Below are positions 1 through 6,931 of a DNA stretch of 20,748 nt, piece by piece. Position numbers and translations under genes: made by a program. Below the pieces are notes generated by a model. The model did no database searches and had not been told where the DNA came from. It saw only the letters and a list, made by a program, of their open reading frames with translations. Every line of letters begins with the position of its first letter. Within the stretch, counting starts at the first letter, position 1. The stretch lies in IMG/VR virus record IMGVR_UViG_3300010354_000854, positions 1 to 20,748 of that record. The stretch is one strand, 5' to 3'. Source of the stretch: a virus.

Positions 1-51
1 ACTTCGCGTGTGCGTTGACGAGATAGGTCAAGTCTGTCAAGAGGGGCAGCC

Positions 52-83
52 TAGGCACAGGTCTGGGTAGGTGCCATAGGCAC
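52..83. repeat. Short direct and inverted repeats upstream of terS
   Basis: TAGGCAC occurs at 52-58 and again at 77-83. GTGCC at 71-75 can pair either with GGCAC at 79-83 (three-base loop) or with GGCAC at 53-57. The element lies just ahead of the strong AGGAGGAGG ribosome binding site of the small terminase gene (86-94). Many phages carry their packaging site near terS, so a cos/pac role is possible, as is control of terS translation. Both roles are inference. The rest of 1-101 shows no assignable gene. Confidence 0.3.
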
Positions 84-101
84 GCAGGAGGAGGATCAGA
101 G

Positions 102-548
102 ATGGCAAGACCGGGACCGGCGCCGAAGCCGACACACCTCAAGGTGGTCAGAGGCGAGCGCAAGGACAGAATCAACAAGAAGGAACCCAAGCCCAAGAAG
201 AGCAAGCCGACCTGCCCAACGTGGATGAGCAAGGACGCCAAGGCCGTGTGGAAGCGCACAGTCGAGCAGCTCGAAGCCATGGGCATTCTCTATGAGGCCG
301 ACCAAGACATCATCGCCTCATACGCAATCGCAGTGGTGACCTACAAGCAGGCCACGAAGTTGGTCGACGAGCAAGGCGTTCTAGTCGAGGGCCGACGTGA
401 TGGACTTGTGACCAACCCAGCAGTCAGAGTCCAGCGCGACCAAGCGACACTCATTCGAATGCTGGCTTCAGAGCTTGGGCTGACTCCTTCGTCGCGCTCA
501 CGATTGAAGACAGAGGAAGCAGAAGATGGCGACGACTTCTTCAACTAG
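102..548 (+). CDS. terS: Terminase small subunit (P27 family)
   Basis: This protein recognises the packaging site and loads the large terminase onto phage DNA. The 148 residues fit the P27 family. The N-terminus (about 1-37) is rich in Pro and Lys, opening with MARPGPAPKP, as is usual for P27 proteins. A helical middle (about 43-90) and a C-terminal helical part ending in LGLTPSSRSRL (125-135) follow, then an acidic tail. The ATG at 102 is supported by a very strong AGGAGGAGG about seven bases upstream. The gene overlaps the start of the large terminase by 23 bases, and the pair opens the virion operon. The family call rests on the N-terminal pattern, the LGLTPSSRSRL ending and the neighbour. 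Confidence 0.9.
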   Translation: MARPGPAPKPTHLKVVRGERKDRINKKEPKPKKSKPTCPTWMSKDAKAVWKRTVEQLEAMGILYEADQDIIASYAIAVVTYKQATKLVDEQGVLVEGRRDGLVTNPAVRVQRDQATLIRMLASELGLTPSSRSRLKTEEAEDGDDFFN

Positions 549-2148
549 TTGGACGAAGCCCACGCATTCCTCTGCATACATGAGTCTGCCAGAGGGTGCC
601 TACTTCGACGAGGCAGCGGCAGATCGAGCGGTCGAGTTCTTCGGCATGCTCAAACTGGTTGAGGGAAGAGGCGCCGGTGAGAAGTGGGAACTGATGCCGT
701 GGATGGAGCACGAGCTAGTGCGACCTCTCTTCGGTATGAAGCGAGCAGACGGCACTCGACTCTACCGAACCGTCTGGTGTGAGGTTCCTAGAAAAAATGC
801 AAAGACAACCTTGGCAGCAGGGCTGGCTCTCTATGGCTTGGTCGCAGACAACGAACCCGGAGCGCAGGTCTACATGGGCGCTCGAGACAGAGCACAGGCA
901 CGCATCTGCTACGAGACGGCACGCAAGATGGTCGCTGCTTCACCGGCTCTTCGCAAGAGGTGCCGTGCAGTGCGATCCTACATCGAAGTGCCCAACACCG
1001 GCAGCGTTCTGCGCACAATCTCTGGAGAAGCCCTAGGTCAGCATGGCTTCAATGCCCACATCGCAGTGCTCGACGAAGTTCACGCCCACAAGAACAGAGA
1101 CATCTGGGATGTCCTCAGCTCATCAGTAGGAGCACGCAAGCAACCAATCGTTATCGGCATCACCACAGCCGGAACATACGACCCGAACCACATCGCTTGG
1201 GAGCAGCACGACTATGCCATCCGCGTCGCCTCTGGCGAACTCGAAGACCCCTCATACCTTGCCGTCATCTACGCAGCCGAACAGGAAGATGACTGGACAG
1301 ACCCGAAGGTCTGGCAGAAAGCCAACCCAAGCCTCGGCATCACTGTGATGCCCGAGTTCTTCGAGGACGAAATACGCAAGGCCAAGGTCAGTCCAGCTCG
1401 TCAGACATCATTCGAGCAACTCTACCTGAACAAGTGGACTCGCGAAGTCCAGCGCTGGATCAACATGGACGACTGGCATGCCTGCGGCGAGCGACCAATC
1501 AATCGTGAGGACTACAAGGGCAGGGCGTGCTTCGTCGGTCTCGATCTATCGTCGACCACAGACGTCTCAGCCTTGGTGCAACTCTTCCCAGAGGATGACG
1601 GCAGCTTCACAGTCATCCCACACTTCTGGCTTCCAGGCGATGGACTAGCCGAGCGAGAGAAGAGAGACCGGTTGCCGTATGGTCAATGGGCCAACGCCGG
1701 TCATCTGACTCTCACACCGGGCAACGTCATCGACTATCGCTACATCAAGACCTTCATCGAGCAACTTGCCACAGACCACCACATTCTTGAGTTGGCGTAT
1801 GACCCATGGAACTCGACTCAACTTGTGGTCGAGCTGGCCGAGCAAGGTCTTCGAGTCGCGCCAACTCGTCAGGGCTTCGCGACGATGTCGGCGCCGACAA
1901 AGGAACTCGAGCGACTCATCGTGTCCAAGGGTATCGCCCACGGCTCGCACCCCGTCTTGAGCGCACACGCGGACGGAGCACTGGTATCAACAGACCCGGC
2001 AGGCAACTTGAAGCCCGACAAGGCCAAGAGCACGGCTCGCATCGACGGTCTGGTGGCGCTCATCATGGCGATCAACAGCGTGATGTTGGCAGGCACTGCC
2101 TTGACCGGTCGGTCAGTCTACGAGGAACGAGGAGTCGAGCTTCTATGA
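526..2148 (+). CDS. terL: Terminase large subunit, ATPase and nuclease
   Basis: This is the motor that translocates DNA into the prohead and cuts the concatemer. The 540 residues have the normal two-domain length. The ATPase domain carries a Walker A-like EVPRKNAKTT (86-95), in which Arg/Lys replace the classical glycines, as is common in HK97-type terminases. The Walker B VLDEVH is at 181-186, and GITTAGTYDP (211-220) lies in the coupling-motif region. The nuclease domain shows three acidic sites: D340 in FVGLDLSSTTD, D426 in AYDPWNS, and D507 in the ARIDGLVALIMA helix. The start at 526 is preferred because AGAGGAAG (512-519) lies six bases upstream. An in-frame ATG at 580 has no ribosome binding site. 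The stop overlaps the next start as ATGA. Confidence 0.95.
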   Translation: MATTSSTSWTKPTHSSAYMSLPEGAYFDEAAADRAVEFFGMLKLVEGRGAGEKWELMPWMEHELVRPLFGMKRADGTRLYRTVWCEVPRKNAKTTLAAGLALYGLVADNEPGAQVYMGARDRAQARICYETARKMVAASPALRKRCRAVRSYIEVPNTGSVLRTISGEALGQHGFNAHIAVLDEVHAHKNRDIWDVLSSSVGARKQPIVIGITTAGTYDPNHIAWEQHDYAIRVASGELEDPSYLAVIYAAEQEDDWTDPKVWQKANPSLGITVMPEFFEDEIRKAKVSPARQTSFEQLYLNKWTREVQRWINMDDWHACGERPINREDYKGRACFVGLDLSSTTDVSALVQLFPEDDGSFTVIPHFWLPGDGLAEREKRDRLPYGQWANAGHLTLTPGNVIDYRYIKTFIEQLATDHHILELAYDPWNSTQLVVELAEQGLRVAPTRQGFATMSAPTKELERLIVSKGIAHGSHPVLSAHADGALVSTDPAGNLKPDKAKSTARIDGLVALIMAINSVMLAGTALTGRSVYEERGVELL

Positions 2149-2426
2149 GCATCAATGCAACAGCAACAACGGTCGGAACGACCGCAACACAGATCATCTC
2201 AGTGGAGAACTTCTCAGCAGGTTCCAAGGACGGTCGTGTCACCTATGAAATCCTGAACAACGGACTCCAGACCATCTGGATTGGCGGAACTTCAGGCGTC
2301 ACATCAGCGAACGGCTCACCGCTACCAGCGGGAGGAGCACGCACGCTCGACCTGCGTCTTGGCGCGGTCGTCTATGCCATCTCAGCAGCGGCAGGCCAAG
2401 ATGTCCGCATCTTGGAGGTTCGATAG
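2145..2426 (+). CDS. Small beta-rich structural protein, possible head decoration
   Basis: This 93-residue protein begins at an ATG overlapping the terL stop, with GAGGAG at 2129-2134. The sequence alternates short beta-like segments with Gly/Ser/Thr turns: VTYEILNNG, TIWIGGTSGV, TLDLRLGAVVYAIS and VRILEV. The order of a non-gaussian-baseline-like motif, an IGG turn, LPAG and then a DVRILEV ending is typical of small beta-sandwich modules seen in phage virion proteins. It has no signal peptide or membrane segment. Its place between terminase and portal, next to a fibre-like gene, suggests a decoration or fibre-base protein. This function is inferred from composition and context, not from a recognised catalytic or binding motif. 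Confidence 0.65.
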   Translation: MSINATATTVGTTATQIISVENFSAGSKDGRVTYEILNNGLQTIWIGGTSGVTSANGSPLPAGGARTLDLRLGAVVYAISAAAGQDVRILEVR

Positions 2427-2428
2427 TC

Positions 2429-3217
2429 ATGGCACCAGATTCATCATTCTATGCACCCGGCGGCGGCGGAGCAGATGCCCTCGGTGGTCTCAACGATGTC
2501 ACACTCACAGACCCAATCAAGGGTGAGGTCGTCTACTATGACGGCACAGAGTGGGTCAACCACGATCCGCTCAATGTCGAGCACTCAACCATTCGCACAC
2601 CGGTTGCGGATCGCTACTACTTCTCAAGAAATCAGTGCACCTTCGGCAACATCGGTGGGCACAACGCATTCCTCGTGCCGATCAGATTCAATGCCTCAGT
2701 TGTCATCGACAAGTTCATCGTCGGTCTGAACTACAACCCACCAACCACACAAGGCAATGGCGGCATCAAGATCAGAGCCTACATCTACAACAGCAACGGC
2801 TCAGAGAATGCACGCCCAACCAACCTGCACAAGGACATGGGCTACTTCACTATCGCCCCAAGCAACAGCGGTGGACCGCAGGGCGGACCCCAACAGTTCA
2901 CTCTAGCTTCTACCACAACTCTCGATGCCAACACAACCTACTGGATCGGAATGGCAACCGGGCCAGTTGATCCCAATGCTGGAAACATGGGCAACTGGGT
3001 CCTCGAGATGCCGGGACTCACTGACCCTCACTACAACCACGGAGTCCCGACGAGTCTTGCTCAATACATGACAGGCATCGTCGGTCTCTACAACGGCTCA
3101 GAAGACTGGTCGACATTCGACTTCCAGAACGGCAGCCTCGACAACAACATCAACAACAGCACGGGCTACACATTCTCAGTTCCGCGCATCGGAATCAGGG
3201 TGAATGCTCTTGCCTAA
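2429..3217 (+). CDS. Fibre-like or decoration virion protein
   Basis: The 262-residue product starts two bases after the preceding stop, with GGAGG about ten bases ahead of the ATG. Residues 1-20 are low complexity, with a glycine run. LGGLNDVTLTDP followed by GEVVYYDGTEWVN (roughly 18-44) is a small module common in phage fibre and appendage proteins. The remainder is rich in Asn, Gly, Thr and aromatic residues, with segments such as TTYWIGMATG that suggest a jelly-roll or carbohydrate-binding beta-sandwich. No enzyme motif is visible. It probably decorates the capsid or forms a short appendage with the preceding small protein. A tail fibre is less likely given the distance from the tail genes. 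The fold is inferred from sequence texture. Confidence 0.6.
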   Translation: MAPDSSFYAPGGGGADALGGLNDVTLTDPIKGEVVYYDGTEWVNHDPLNVEHSTIRTPVADRYYFSRNQCTFGNIGGHNAFLVPIRFNASVVIDKFIVGLNYNPPTTQGNGGIKIRAYIYNSNGSENARPTNLHKDMGYFTIAPSNSGGPQGGPQQFTLASTTTLDANTTYWIGMATGPVDPNAGNMGNWVLEMPGLTDPHYNHGVPTSLAQYMTGIVGLYNGSEDWSTFDFQNGSLDNNINNSTGYTFSVPRIGIRVNALA

Positions 3218-3428
3218 TCCATACAAGCGCCTGACCTATGCGAAGCGGTGCTTGGTCAATCTCAAGACCGGCTCAGCGTTCCGAGGATTCATCGTCTCTG
3301 CACCGGGCAGTGTAGTTGTGCTGAAAGCAGCGCAGCTCATTGAACCGGGTGCAGAGCCGGTAGATGTCCAAGGCGAGGTTCTCATCGAGAAGGCGAACAT
3401 CGACTTCATCCAAATCACGGAGGTGTAG
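3204..3428 (+). CDS. Small Sm-like beta-barrel protein of unknown role
   Basis: This 74-residue protein overlaps the end of the previous gene by 14 bases. The segments RCLVNLKTGSAFRGFIVSAP, SVVVLKAAQLIEPG and GEVLIEKANIDFIQI have the strand order of an Sm/LSm-like barrel: a first pair of strands with a KTG-xxFRG turn, then a strand, and a final D-FIQI strand. Comparable short proteins are often found between terminase and portal in actinophages. Their function is not established to my knowledge. The ATG at 3204 has AGGG only three bases upstream. A TTG at 3210 would give better spacing, so the true start may be two codons later. It could bind RNA or be a small head assembly factor; neither is shown by the sequence. 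Confidence 0.65.
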   Translation: MLLPNPYKRLTYAKRCLVNLKTGSAFRGFIVSAPGSVVVLKAAQLIEPGAEPVDVQGEVLIEKANIDFIQITEV

Positions 3429-3429
3429 A

Positions 3430-5376
3430 ATGGCAATCGTCCAGAACGGCGACGAGATACTCAATGTCCGCCCTCAGACGCCGCTCGCCCCGACACTCGG
3501 TGGCGCGATTCGACTCTTCGACGACCGGCAGATTGACCACGCCGATCTCTACAAGACCCAGCACGAAGTTCGCACAGTTGTGGACTTCCTTGCTCGCAAC
3601 ATCGCGCAGATTCCACTGCACGCCTATCGCAGGATCGACGACAATGACCGCGAAAGGCTGACTAACACACCACTGACCAACACTATCGAGAATCCTGACA
3701 TCTACGTCACACGAACTCGCTGGATGGAAGGTCTAGTCAAGGACTTGTGCATCTTCGATGAGGCAATCCGCATCAAGGTGCGCCACGACGATGGCCGAAT
3801 CGCTCTCGTCCGCGTGCCACCAACACTGGTCAAGCCAATCGGAACCAACTGGCTTCGTCCGGATGGCTATCAGGTCATCGGTCAGGGCCGCACGGTCGAG
3901 TTCTCGCGTGACGAGGTCATTCACATGCACGGCTATGATCCGAAAGACCCAAGAAAGGGTCTCAGCCCGCTTGAGACACTTCGCCAACTTCTCGCAGAGC
4001 AGTTCGCAGCAGCAGAACACCGTGAAGGACTATGGAAGCAAGGCGCTCGAGCTTCTCTCGTGATTGAGAGACCGCTAGGAGCACCGCCTTGGTCTGACAC
4101 AGCACGCTCTCGCTTCCGCGCTGAGTGGGATGCATCATTCACCGGTGCACGCAACTCAGGCAAGACCGCAGTGCTCGAGGAGGGCATGGTTGCCAAGCCG
4201 CTCGAGACCTTCTCACCAAGAGATTCACAATACATCGAGTCCTCGCAGCTCGCCAGAGAGATCGTGGCCGGAGCCTATGGCGTCCCGGCAGGCCTGCTTG
4301 GTCTAGGCAACTCAACCTACGCATCTCTGACAGAACAGAATCGCCAACTCTACCAGAACGCACTTGCACCTTGGCTCACCCTGATTCAGGAAGAACTCGA
4401 AGCGCAACTAGTTCCAGAGTTCGAGAATGAGGGCGTGTATCTTGAGTTCCAGTTGCAGGACAAGTTGCGCGGTTCATTCGAAGAGCAGGCAGCAGTTCTT
4501 CAGGCTTCAGTCGGAGCACCATACCTCACTCGCAACGAAGCAAGAGCACGGCTCAACCTTCGCGCAATCGAGGGCGGAGACGAACTAGTCACACCTCTCA
4601 ATGTGCTCATCGGTGGTCAGGCAAGTCCACAGGACAGCGTCAGCGATGACCGCGTCGTCGGCACACTGTCGAGCAACGAGATTCAAGCCAAGAGCGCTCT
4701 CGGTCGTGACACCTATGTCAACATCCGCAACGAAGCTGCGAAGGAACTGAACGCCGTGTTCAAGTCGAACCTCAATCGGCAACGCCGGTCAGTCATCAGC
4801 AAGCTCGGAGCACAGAAGAGCCTCATCTCAGAGGTGAAGGCTGATGCACGTCGAGTCTATGACCGCAGCAGGTTCGACAAGGAACTTGCGGCAGACCTTC
4901 TGCCGGTAATGCGCAAGACAGCCAAGAAGTCTGCCGCGACGGTCGGAGAATGGGACATCGAGAATGGTGAGAACTACCTCGCAGCAGTCGCTGAGAACGC
5001 AGCCAAGCGAGTCAACCTAGCAACCCAGGAAAGAATCGCCAACCGGCTCTCTGATCTTGACGATGAGGAAGACTTCATCGATGCAATGGACGAGCTATTC
5101 GACGAGATGACAGACGGCAAGGTCATCTCTGCTGGGTATTCAATCGCAGCATCTGTCGCCAACTTCGCTCGTATTGAGAGCGCCGGTGCCAACGGTAGAC
5201 GAACCAAGACGTGGATCGTGACCAGCGGGAACCCGCGCTCTTCACACGCAGCACTTGATGGCGAGACAGTAGCAATGAGTGAGGACTTCTCAATCGGAGC
5301 ACCTTGGCCCGGACACCCGTCGCTTGATCCGGAAGAGACTGCCAACTGCCAATGCATCTGCGACTTCGGAGATTGA
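3430..5376 (+). CDS. Portal protein fused to a MuF-like C-terminal domain
   Basis: The portal forms the ring at the capsid vertex through which DNA enters. Residues 30-400 of 648 match the HK97-type portal family: VVDFLARNIAQIPLHAY (50-66), WMEGLVKDLCIFDEA (98-112), FSRDEVIHMHGYDP (158-171), the SPRDSQYIESSQLAREIVAGAYGVP region (262-286) and LTEQNRQLYQNALAPW (300-315). After a helical linker (about 415-560), residues 591-646 carry a MuF-type head morphogenesis signature: KTWIVTSGNPRSSHAALDGE (593-612), then a Pro/Gly-rich stretch and ANCQCIC (638-644). MuF proteins are internal head proteins, often encoded separately after the portal. The start at 3430 has AGGTG just upstream. An in-frame start at 3364 would lie inside the previous gene and is rejected. 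Confidence 0.93.
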   Translation: MAIVQNGDEILNVRPQTPLAPTLGGAIRLFDDRQIDHADLYKTQHEVRTVVDFLARNIAQIPLHAYRRIDDNDRERLTNTPLTNTIENPDIYVTRTRWMEGLVKDLCIFDEAIRIKVRHDDGRIALVRVPPTLVKPIGTNWLRPDGYQVIGQGRTVEFSRDEVIHMHGYDPKDPRKGLSPLETLRQLLAEQFAAAEHREGLWKQGARASLVIERPLGAPPWSDTARSRFRAEWDASFTGARNSGKTAVLEEGMVAKPLETFSPRDSQYIESSQLAREIVAGAYGVPAGLLGLGNSTYASLTEQNRQLYQNALAPWLTLIQEELEAQLVPEFENEGVYLEFQLQDKLRGSFEEQAAVLQASVGAPYLTRNEARARLNLRAIEGGDELVTPLNVLIGGQASPQDSVSDDRVVGTLSSNEIQAKSALGRDTYVNIRNEAAKELNAVFKSNLNRQRRSVISKLGAQKSLISEVKADARRVYDRSRFDKELAADLLPVMRKTAKKSAATVGEWDIENGENYLAAVAENAAKRVNLATQERIANRLSDLDDEEDFIDAMDELFDEMTDGKVISAGYSIAASVANFARIESAGANGRRTKTWIVTSGNPRSSHAALDGETVAMSEDFSIGAPWPGHPSLDPEETANCQCICDFGD

Positions 5377-5377
5377 G

Positions 5378-6898
5378 ATGCCATACTTCGTGACCAACGA
5401 GAACCCAGACTGTGAAGGATGGGCAGTGGAGAAGGAAGACGGCGAAGTCGTTGGCTGCCATAGAACAAGGCAAGAAGCAATCGACCAGATGGTGGCAATC
5501 TCTCTAGCCGAGGACATACCTGTCGGCGGCGAGAGATCGGTCAAGCAGTATCAGGCGCCAGAAGGCGCACGAGAAGAGGCCGCTCGCGGCCTCGCTTGGC
5601 GTGAAGAATACGGCAGAGGCGGAACACTTGTCGGCGTCGCTCGAGCGAGAGACATCGTCAATCGTCGCAATCTATCCGAGGACACGATTCGCCGGATGGT
5701 GAGCTACTTCGCAAGGCATGAAGTCGACAAGCAGGGAGAGGGATGGTCACCCGATGAGGATGGCTACCCGTCAGCAGGAAGAATCGCTTGGGCACTATGG
5801 GGAGGAGACCCCGGTCGCACTTGGGCCGAGCGTATCTTGTCCAGTCTTGAGCAAGAAGAGCAGAAGAGCACTGAATCTACAATGAAGGAGGCAAGAACTA
5901 TGCAGGTCAAGTCATTCCCAGTCAGCACGATTGAGGTGAAGGCAGCGGCATCTTCAGAGGCGCCGCACGGAGAGTTCACAGCACTCGTGTCTGTGTTCGG
6001 GAACACCGATCTCGTCGGTGACCGCGTAATGCCCGGAGCCTTCAACAACAGCCTCGCAGCATACAAGGCAGCAGGCAAGACTCTTCCGATTGTCTGGTCA
6101 CACGACTGGGGCAATGCGGAATCATTCATCGGCAAGGCACTCAGCGCCGAAGAGACATCAGATGGGCTTCTCATCAGAGGTGCATTCTTCGACACACCAC
6201 GTGCGCAGACAGTTCGAACACTACTCGCAGAGCGTGTGGTGAGCGAGTTCTCGTTCGCCTATGACATCATCAATGAGCAGAAGGGTGCAGACGGAGTCAA
6301 CGAACTTCTCGAGCTGAGCATCCTCGAGGCTGGACCAACCCTGAAGGGTGCCAACCCAGCCACACAACTGATTGCAGCCAAGGCTGCGAAGGTTCGCCAC
6401 GGCAAGGCTGAACCCGATGAACTGAGTGAAGGTTCTTGGGTCGTCTGGGCCGGTGGCTATGGTCGAGTCGAATACATCATGACAGAGGGAACCTTCGGAG
6501 TCGAAGGCGACCCATTGAGCCTGCAAGCAACGCCAGAAGACCCGCTTGCTATGGTCAGGCTCTATGACGAGGAAGATGAGCAGTATCTTCCCAGCGAGTT
6601 CTTCCAGGGCTTCAGATTCAGCGAGCTTGAACTGAGCACCGAGAAGATGGCGAAGAGCGCAGTCTGGACACCCCGACTTGCGAACGCCAAGGCAGGGCGC
6701 ACCCTGTCTACCAAGAACGAAAACCTCATCAAGCAGGCCAAGAGCATGCTGGACGAGGTTCTGAGTTCGCTCGAGACACCGGCTGAGCCTGCCAAGACCG
6801 AGGAGCCTACTGAGGCCAAGGTCGAGGAGCGGGGGATGGAACCGGGGATCGCAGTGGTCCTACTCGACATCGCTGATGCCGAGACAGACCTTCCCTAG
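5378..6898 (+). CDS. Multidomain prohead maturation protease (S78/HK97 type)
   Basis: This 506-residue protein is predicted to cleave the capsid delta domain during maturation. Residues 1-50 form a small module with paired cysteines (CEGWAVEKEDGEVVGCH). Residues 58-155 form a separate module, REEAARGLAWREEYGRGG through PSAGRIAWALWGGDPGRTWA, seen in various phage proteins but without a known function. The S78 protease domain spans about 178-340; candidate catalytic residues are H242 (WSHD), S292 (SEFSFAY) and E312 (ELLELSILEAGP). Residues 347-422 (SEGSWVVWAGGYGRVEYIMT onward) resemble the HVA1/Tudor-like barrel found in many phage proteases. Residues 438-465 form a helix (AGRTLSTKNENLIKQAKSML) of scaffold type, followed by an acidic tail. 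GGAG at 5368-5371 supports the start. A second start lies at 5900. Confidence 0.9.
   Translation: MPYFVTNENPDCEGWAVEKEDGEVVGCHRTRQEAIDQMVAISLAEDIPVGGERSVKQYQAPEGAREEAARGLAWREEYGRGGTLVGVARARDIVNRRNLSEDTIRRMVSYFARHEVDKQGEGWSPDEDGYPSAGRIAWALWGGDPGRTWAERILSSLEQEEQKSTESTMKEARTMQVKSFPVSTIEVKAAASSEAPHGEFTALVSVFGNTDLVGDRVMPGAFNNSLAAYKAAGKTLPIVWSHDWGNAESFIGKALSAEETSDGLLIRGAFFDTPRAQTVRTLLAERVVSEFSFAYDIINEQKGADGVNELLELSILEAGPTLKGANPATQLIAAKAAKVRHGKAEPDELSEGSWVVWAGGYGRVEYIMTEGTFGVEGDPLSLQATPEDPLAMVRLYDEEDEQYLPSEFFQGFRFSELELSTEKMAKSAVWTPRLANAKAGRTLSTKNENLIKQAKSMLDEVLSSLETPAEPAKTEEPTEAKVEERGMEPGIAVVLLDIADAETDLP
5885..5891 (+). promoter_or_regulatory. Internal ribosome binding site within the protease gene
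   Basis: AAGGAGG, a near-perfect Shine-Dalgarno sequence, stands eight bases before an in-frame ATG at 5900. That ATG falls exactly between the N-terminal accessory modules and the protease domain. The motif and spacing are as good as those of the major capsid gene, so internal initiation is likely. The site also encodes part of the KEA linker in the long product. Confidence 0.6.
5900..6898 (+). CDS. Nested short form of the prohead protease (internal start)
   Basis: Translation from the ATG at 5900, in the same frame as the long gene, would give a 332-residue protein beginning MQVKSFPVSTIEVKAA. It contains the complete S78 protease domain, the Tudor-like module and the scaffold-like helix but none of the two N-terminal modules. 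Its start coincides with the usual beginning of stand-alone HK97-type proteases. The AAGGAGG at 5885-5891 gives it a stronger initiation signal than the long form's GGAG. The phage may therefore make two products, or the long form may be a minor readthrough of what were once two genes. Internal initiation is inferred from the sequence only. Confidence 0.5.
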   Translation: MQVKSFPVSTIEVKAAASSEAPHGEFTALVSVFGNTDLVGDRVMPGAFNNSLAAYKAAGKTLPIVWSHDWGNAESFIGKALSAEETSDGLLIRGAFFDTPRAQTVRTLLAERVVSEFSFAYDIINEQKGADGVNELLELSILEAGPTLKGANPATQLIAAKAAKVRHGKAEPDELSEGSWVVWAGGYGRVEYIMTEGTFGVEGDPLSLQATPEDPLAMVRLYDEEDEQYLPSEFFQGFRFSELELSTEKMAKSAVWTPRLANAKAGRTLSTKNENLIKQAKSMLDEVLSSLETPAEPAKTEEPTEAKVEERGMEPGIAVVLLDIADAETDLP

Positions 6899-6931
6899 CA
6901 CCACAACCCAATCCAACAAGGAGACACACAC

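Noticed and set aside
1-101. Possible 3' end of an upstream gene (frame open at 2-70) and a TTGACG promoter-like hexamer at 15-20
   Set aside because: The open stretch is too short to identify any family, and no matching -10 hexamer stands at the right distance from TTGACG.
1645-1968. Minus-strand open frames, here and throughout the window
   Set aside because: They lie opposite strongly supported genes, lack recognisable protein features and follow the third-position bias of the + strand genes.
3364-3429. Longer start for the portal gene
   Set aside because: The extra 22 residues are Arg/Ser-rich shadow sequence inside the Sm-like gene, while ATG 3430 has its own AGGTG.
5279-5377. Longer start for the protease gene inside the portal gene
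   Set aside because: It would overlap the MuF-coding end by almost 100 bases, and ATG 5378 has a well placed GGAG.
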